Source: an uncultured Bacteroidales bacterium
GTDB taxonomy: Bacteria; Bacteroidota; Bacteroidia; Bacteroidales; Bacteroidaceae
Assembly (NCBI GenBank): GCA_902803195.1
Contig: CADCOX010000410.1
Coordinates: 1-10,869 of the forward strand
Direction: 5' to 3'
Length of the DNA stretch: 10,869 nucleotides
The notes under the pieces are model-generated. The model made no database searches, was not told the origin of the DNA, and saw only the letters and a program-made list of their open reading frames with translations. The translations under genes and the position numbers were made by a program. Of the stretch, positions 7,501-10,869 are shown piece after piece (within the stretch, counting starts at the first letter, position 1; each line of letters opens with the position of its first letter).

Positions 7501-7656
7501 GAGCGCATGCACATGCAGCGCCTCCGCCTCTACCTCTCCGCTCAGAACCTCTTCACCATCAAGAGCAAGAGCTTCACGGGCGTCGATCCTGAGAACGCCA
7601 ACTTCGGCTATCCTATTCCTGTCAACGTGACCTTCGGATTGAATGTTTCACTCTAA
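4543..7656 (+). CDS. SusC/RagA-family TonB-linked outer membrane transporter
   Basis: This 1037-residue outer-membrane barrel protein should import oligosaccharides, here probably fructo-oligosaccharides, using TonB energy. Residues 1-22 are a signal peptide ending LWA before QQ. Residues about 25-100 are the carboxypeptidase-D-like Ig domain (HGTVLDDLGEGLPGATV; TDIDGNFTL; ISFMGFDTQEV). The NELVVTGYQ segment at 102-110 leads into the plug domain, with the family signature VLKDAASASIYGSRAANGVI at 201-220. The rest is the 22-strand-type barrel, ending NVTFGLNVSL. There is no extra N-terminal STN signalling domain, so control through an anti-sigma factor is unlikely, which agrees with the AraC-type regulator next door. 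SusD follows 49 bases downstream, as expected for a complex whose lid is SusD. Family assignment is essentially certain; the substrate comes from context only. Confidence 0.97.
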   Translation: MQKLRRLLMSFALILAGTTLWAQQVDIHGTVLDDLGEGLPGATVKEKANANNGTLTDIDGNFTLKVEKGAILVISFMGFDTQEVEAKDGMTVTMGENIADMNELVVTGYQVQRKADLTGAVSVVSVDELAKQNENNPIKAMQGRVPGMNISADGNPSGAATVRIRGIGTLNNNDPLYIIDGVPTKAGMHELNGNDIESIQVLKDAASASIYGSRAANGVIIITTKRGKEGKVKIDFDASVAMQTYANRMEVLNAKQFGQVMWQGYVNDGLDPNMNGLGYHYDWTYNQRGVPVLNGITMSKYLDAAGTTPAADTDWFDQTTRTGVVQKYDVSLSNGSEKGSSFFSLGYYKNLGIIKHSDFNRFSARMNSDYKLLKINDRDIITVGEHFTVNRTSEVQAPGGFLENVLQFNPSLPVYTTDGSFAGPVGGYPDRENPLARLTRNADNRYTYWRMFGDAFININPFKNFNVKSTFGLDYAQKQQRIFTYPITEGTVANATNAVEPKQEHWTKWMWNAVASYSFEAGKNHFDALAGVELNREDDSWLSAKAYDFAVLNPDYMWPNAAVGEAEAYGSAEGYSLVSFFAKANYNFDNRYLASLTVRHDGSSRFGKNSRYGTFPSVSAGWRISQEKFMENIGWLDDLKLRASWGQTGNQEISNLARYTLFVSNYGEAGFGGQSYGTSYDIAGTNGGQQLASGFKRDQLGNDDLKWETTTQTNLGFDFGLLRNALYGSFEWYYKKTTDILVYMPGIGVMGEGSSQWINAGEMENKGIELNVGYRGKAGDFSYDLAGNIGTYRNKVTKLPETIAAKGTFGGNGVESVVGHPMGAQVGYVYDGIFKSQDEIDNHATQNGAGLGRIRWKDLNADGIINEKDQEWIYSPVPDFSWGLNVYLQYKDWDFTMFWQGIQGVDVISDLKRETDLWSGLNISNLNKGQRLLDAWNPTNNSSNIPAISVMDNNNEKRVSSYFVENGSFAKLRTIQLGYNVPSKALERMHMQRLRLYLSAQNLFTIKSKSFTGVDPENANFGYPIPVNVTFGLNVSL

Positions 7657-7694
7657 AGAGAAGACCAAGCCAACGATATCATCACCTATAATAT

Positions 7695-7699
7695 AAGGA
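7695..7699 (+). promoter_or_regulatory. Shine-Dalgarno-like site before susD
   Basis: AAGGA lies six bases before the ATG at 7706. The other genes in this window lack such a site, so it stands out. It favours the first Met (7706) over the in-frame ATG at 7718. Confidence 0.5.
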
Positions 7700-7705
7700 A
7701 TCATC

Positions 7706-9439
7706 ATGAAAGCAAATATGATAAAGAATCTCTTGCTGTGCGTCAGTTGTGGCCTTGCCGCAACCTTCACCTCCTGCTCCGACTTCCTCGATGAGCACAC
7801 GCCGCAGGGCACGCTCAGCGACGAGCAGGTGAAGTCGCCCGAGAACGCCGAGGCGATGGTAGTCTCTGCCTACGCCATCTTCACTACTGCCGAGGACATC
7901 AACTCCTCCTTCTCCATGTGGAACTTCGACGTCCGCTCCGACGACGCCTACAAGGGCGGCAGCGGCACCAGCGACGGCGATGTCTTCCATCAGCTCGAGG
8001 TGCAGCAGGGTGTGCTCACCACCAACTGGAACATCAACGACATGTGGGTGCGCCTCTACAACAGCCTCTCGCGCGTCAACAGCGCCATCGCACTCCTCAA
8101 TGCCAGCGACTACCCGATGAAGGCGCAGCGCTTGGCCGAGATGAAGTTCCTTCGCGCCTACGGACACTTCCTCCTGAAGCGACTCTACAAGCACATCCCC
8201 TTCGTCATCGACGAGAACCTGACCTACGAGCAGTACAACGCGCTCTCCAACACCCTCTTCACCAACGACGAGGGCTGGCGACTCATCATCGAAGACCTCA
8301 TGGAGGCCTACAACACCCTGCCCGCTACGCAAGCCGACAAGGGACGTCCCACCAAGGCTTCGGCGGCTGCCTTCCTCGCTAAGGTCTATCTCTACAAGGC
8401 TTACCATCAGGACGATCCCGCCACCAACCAGGTGACCAGCATCGACGAGGCCGACCTGCAGAAGGTCGTCGAGTTCACGGCACCCGCCCTCTATGCCAAC
8501 TATGGTCTCGAGGACGACCTCCACAACAACTTCCGTCCCGAGGAACAGTACGAGAACGGCATCGAGAGCATCTGGGCCATCCAGTACTCACGCAACGACG
8601 GCTCCACCTACGGCAACCTCAACTGGAGCTACGGACTCATTCCGCCCAACATCCCCGGCGCTACCGACGGCGGCTGCGATTTCTACAAGCCTTCGCAGAA
8701 CCTCGTCAACGCCTATCGCACAGGCGACGATGGCCTGCCCTTGCTCGACTCGTTCAACGAGCGCGACTACAACAAGGCTTCCGACAACGCCGACCCGCGT
8801 CTGTTCCTGACCATCGGCATCCCCGGACTCCCCTATATGTTCAATCCCGGCTACATGATGGAGGAGACCAGCATCTGGAGCCGCTCCAACGGACTCTATG
8901 GCTACAACGTCTCGCTCAAGCAGAACGTCGACCCCGCCCTCATCGACCAGTACCTCATCAAGGGCAGCTATTGGGCAAGCTCGATGAACCGCATCGTCTT
9001 CCGCTATGCCGACGTCCTGCTCATGCGGGCTGAGGCTCAGGCTCAGCTGGGCAACACGGCCGAAGCCATCCAGCTCGTCAACCGCCTGCGCACACGTGCC
9101 GCTCAGAGTACGCAGATGATTGGCAGCTATCCCAGCCGCTACGGCGTGAAGATGTTCATCTCCAATTATCGTGGCAGCTACTCCAAGGCCGACGCCCTCC
9201 GCATCGTCAAGATGGAGCGCCGACTCGAGATGGGTATGGAGTGCGAGCGCTTCTTCGACCTCGTCCGTTGGGGCGATGCCGCCACTGTGCTCAACAAGTA
9301 CTACTCCGAGGAGATTGACAACTGCGCCATCTATTCCGCCGCTCACTTCACGGCCAATCGCGATGAGTACCTGCCTATTCCCTTCGAGCAGCTCTCTGCT
9401 TCTAATGGCAACTACACCCAGAATGTAGGCAACTGGTAA
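7706..9439 (+). CDS. SusD/RagB-family surface glycan-binding lipoprotein
   Basis: This 577-residue lipoprotein forms the lid over the SusC channel and binds the glycan at the cell surface. The signal peptide ends in a lipobox with Cys24 (TFTSC), followed by SDFLDE, an acidic start typical of SusD and consistent with surface export. N-terminal SusD domain motifs are FLRAYGHFLLKRLYKHIPFV (148-167) and GRPTKASAAAFLAKVYLYKA (213-232), which are TPR-like helices. The C-terminal domain includes RYADVLLMRAEAQAQ (433-447) and ends with YLPIPFEQL...NGNYTQNVGNW, matching the family's usual LPIP...TQNPGW ending. Length is normal. It is surely cotranscribed with the SusC gene 49 bases upstream. I cannot identify sugar-binding residues from sequence alone. 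Confidence 0.96.
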   Translation: MKANMIKNLLLCVSCGLAATFTSCSDFLDEHTPQGTLSDEQVKSPENAEAMVVSAYAIFTTAEDINSSFSMWNFDVRSDDAYKGGSGTSDGDVFHQLEVQQGVLTTNWNINDMWVRLYNSLSRVNSAIALLNASDYPMKAQRLAEMKFLRAYGHFLLKRLYKHIPFVIDENLTYEQYNALSNTLFTNDEGWRLIIEDLMEAYNTLPATQADKGRPTKASAAAFLAKVYLYKAYHQDDPATNQVTSIDEADLQKVVEFTAPALYANYGLEDDLHNNFRPEEQYENGIESIWAIQYSRNDGSTYGNLNWSYGLIPPNIPGATDGGCDFYKPSQNLVNAYRTGDDGLPLLDSFNERDYNKASDNADPRLFLTIGIPGLPYMFNPGYMMEETSIWSRSNGLYGYNVSLKQNVDPALIDQYLIKGSYWASSMNRIVFRYADVLLMRAEAQAQLGNTAEAIQLVNRLRTRAAQSTQMIGSYPSRYGVKMFISNYRGSYSKADALRIVKMERRLEMGMECERFFDLVRWGDAATVLNKYYSEEIDNCAIYSAAHFTANRDEYLPIPFEQLSASNGNYTQNVGNW

Positions 9440-9446
9440 TTTCTTT

Positions 9447-9481
9447 AATTCATAATTATCAATTCACAATTCATAATTGAC
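9447..9481 (+). repeat. Five-unit 7-bp tandem array, consensus AATTCAT/AATTCAC, between susD and the DUF4960 gene
   Basis: Five heptamers, all starting AATT, fill the 48-base gap between the SusD stop codon and the next ATG. AATTCAT is exact at 9447-9453 and 9468-9474, and the overlapping 11-mer AATTCATAATT occurs twice. The sequence lies inside the operon, so it should be transcribed. It may affect translation or decay between the two cistrons, but nothing here proves that. Confidence 0.8.
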
Positions 9482-9487
9482 TTCATT

Positions 9488-10869
9488 ATGAAAGCTCTAT
9501 ATAAACTTCTTTTCCTCGGTTGTGTTTGTTGCTGTATCGCAGCAACCACATTCCTCGCCGCCTGCTCCTCCGACAACGTCAGCGACCTCCGTCTCTCTGG
9601 CGACTGCCGCATCGAAGCCCTTGCGCTCGACGAATTTGAGGGCGCCATCGACCTCGCGTCGCGCACCATCACCGTTCGCCTGCCTGAAGTCTATAAGACC
9701 TCGGCCATGCAGCTGACCAAGCTCTCCCTCTCCGACGGAGCCGCATGCAACGCACGCTTGGGCGACCGCCTCAACATGGAGGCCGCACAGGTCCTGCATG
9801 TCACCAATGGCGACGCTTACCTCGACTGGACCGTTCGCGTCCTTCACGACGAGGCGCGCATCCTCTCCTTTGCCATCAACGACATCTATCAGGGCACCAT
9901 CGACCAGGAGGCCAAGACCATCGTCGTCTACGTCCCCGGCTCCGAGAACATCAAGGCCCTCGTGCCCACGATCACCTACAGCCAGAACGCCACCATCACC
10001 CCCGCTTCTGGTCAGGCTCAGGACTTCTCGCAACCCGTAACGTACAAGGTGACCAACAACTCCGCACAGAGCACCTACACCGTCACCGTCATCGCCATCG
10101 ACAAGCCCAAGGCTCTCTTCGTAGGCGCTGCTCCCAGCATGAACGACCTCGATGCCGAGGCTAAGGCTGCTTGCGAGTGGATGCTCTCCAACGTGCCCGG
10201 TTCGCTCTACGCCAGCTTCGCCGACATCGAGGCCAGCGCCGTCGACCTCAGCGAGTGCAAGCTCATCTGGTGGCACTTCCACTTCGATGGCGGTGTCGAC
10301 GGACATGATGCCTTCGTGGCCAAGGCTCCCGAGGCGCTTGCTGCCAAGAACCAGCTCCGTCAGTTCTATGAGAACGGAGGCGCACTCTTCCTCACCCGCT
10401 ACGCCACCAACCTGCCGTCCTTCATCGGCGTCACAGGCGACGACGAATGGACCACGCCCAACAACTGCTGGGGTCAGGACGAAGGCGCTGCTGAGCTCTG
10501 TGGCGGACCCTGGACCTTCCGCATCTTCGACGGCAAGAACGACCATCCGCTCTTCCAGGGACTCGTCGCTGGCGACAACCCGCAGGAAGTCTACTGCACC
10601 GATGCCGGCTACCACATCACCAACTCCACAGCCCAGTACCACATCGGTACCGACTGGGGTGGCTATGACGACCACGCTGCTTGGGAAGCCCGCACGGGTG
10701 GCACCATCCTCGGCGTGGGTGGCGACGGCGCTGTTGTCGCTTGGGAATATCCTGCCCACGACGGCAAGGGTGGCATCATCTGCATCGGTTCCGGCTGCTA
10801 CGACTGGTACTCCTACACCTTCGAGGCCGGCTACACCGAGAACTTCCACCGCAACATCGCCATCATGAC
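9488..10869 (+). CDS. DUF4960-type lipoprotein, probable surface glycan-binding protein, 3'-truncated by window edge
   Basis: The frame runs open from ATG 9488 to the window end, giving 460 codons and no stop. The signal peptide is cysteine-rich and ends in a clear lipobox, FLAAC (Cys26), then SSDN, so this is a lipoprotein. Two similar Ig-like modules follow: about 42-120 and about 125-203. The second has the bacterial pattern GTIDQEAKTIVVYVP...ALVPTITYSQNATITPASG seen in DUF5018-like repeats. From about 207 on, the sequence (KALFVGAAP; LIWWHFHFDGG; GGALFLTRYAT; GGIICIGSGCYDWY) looks like DUF4960, with alternating strands and helices reminiscent of a ThuA or class I amidotransferase-like fold and many Trp/Tyr residues. 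Its place right after susC-susD is where PULs encode the extra surface glycan-binding protein; as I recall, the equivalent B. thetaiotaomicron levan protein (BT1761) is of this kind. A binding role is inferred. Enzyme activity cannot be excluded, but I see no catalytic motif. Confidence 0.85.
   Translation, partial: MKALYKLLFLGCVCCCIAATTFLAACSSDNVSDLRLSGDCRIEALALDEFEGAIDLASRTITVRLPEVYKTSAMQLTKLSLSDGAACNARLGDRLNMEAAQVLHVTNGDAYLDWTVRVLHDEARILSFAINDIYQGTIDQEAKTIVVYVPGSENIKALVPTITYSQNATITPASGQAQDFSQPVTYKVTNNSAQSTYTVTVIAIDKPKALFVGAAPSMNDLDAEAKAACEWMLSNVPGSLYASFADIEASAVDLSECKLIWWHFHFDGGVDGHDAFVAKAPEALAAKNQLRQFYENGGALFLTRYATNLPSFIGVTGDDEWTTPNNCWGQDEGAAELCGGPWTFRIFDGKNDHPLFQGLVAGDNPQEVYCTDAGYHITNSTAQYHIGTDWGGYDDHAAWEARTGGTILGVGGDGAVVAWEYPAHDGKGGIICIGSGCYDWYSYTFEAGYTENFHRNIAIM

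Noticed and set aside
9497..10849. Minus-strand frame (450 codons) and + strand frame at 10152-10868
   Set aside because: Both overlap the DUF4960 lipoprotein gene, which has a signal peptide, lipobox and recognizable domains. The others are Ser/Thr/Pro- or Val/Gly/Asp-rich shadows.

Overview
The window reads as a fructan-type polysaccharide utilization locus (PUL) from a Bacteroidales bacterium, most likely a Prevotellaceae member. The evidence for the lineage is a SusC/SusD pair, Bacteroidetes-style promoter elements (TAnnTTTG), surface-type lipoprotein signals, the near absence of Shine-Dalgarno sequences, and a GH32 protein ending in the short 'DLSGR...VDGKKVINR' tail often seen on Prevotella type IX secretion substrates. 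Coding DNA is GC-rich and the intergenic DNA is clearly AT-richer. The genus is an inference.

Layout, all genes on the + strand: (1) 1-1494, the 3' part of a GH32 fructan hydrolase, cut by the window edge just after the expected nucleophile motif; (2) 1498-1622, an 8-bp tandem array; (3) 1676-2326, a small DUF1573 protein; (4) 2483-4036, a membrane-spanning regulator with its own promoter, made of a periplasmic sugar-binding domain, one transmembrane helix and an AraC-type DNA-binding domain, with no histidine kinase or receiver; (5) 4037-4542, a 506-bp gap with 8-bp repeat arrays and then the susC promoter; (6) 4543-7656 SusC-type TonB-dependent transporter and 7706-9439 SusD-type lipoprotein; (7) 9447-9481, a 7-bp array; (8) 9488 to the window end, a lipoprotein with two Ig-like modules and a DUF4960-type domain, in the position where PULs encode a surface glycan-binding protein.

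Proposed working model (inference): the GH32 enzyme cuts fructan, SusD and the DUF4960 lipoprotein capture oligosaccharides at the surface, SusC imports them, and released fructose or a short fructo-oligosaccharide binds the periplasmic domain of the regulator, whose AraC domain then activates the susC promoter at about 4478. This resembles the Bacteroides thetaiotaomicron levan locus, where the fructose sensor BT1754 is a full hybrid two-component system. Here the sensor seems to have the same input and output ends without the phosphorelay.

The most unusual features are the kinase-less sensor and a set of degenerate 7- or 8-bp tandem arrays, each with its own unit sequence, placed at or just after the 3' ends of genes. 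One of these arrays is translated inside the GH32 gene, between the catalytic protein and its C-terminal sorting tail.
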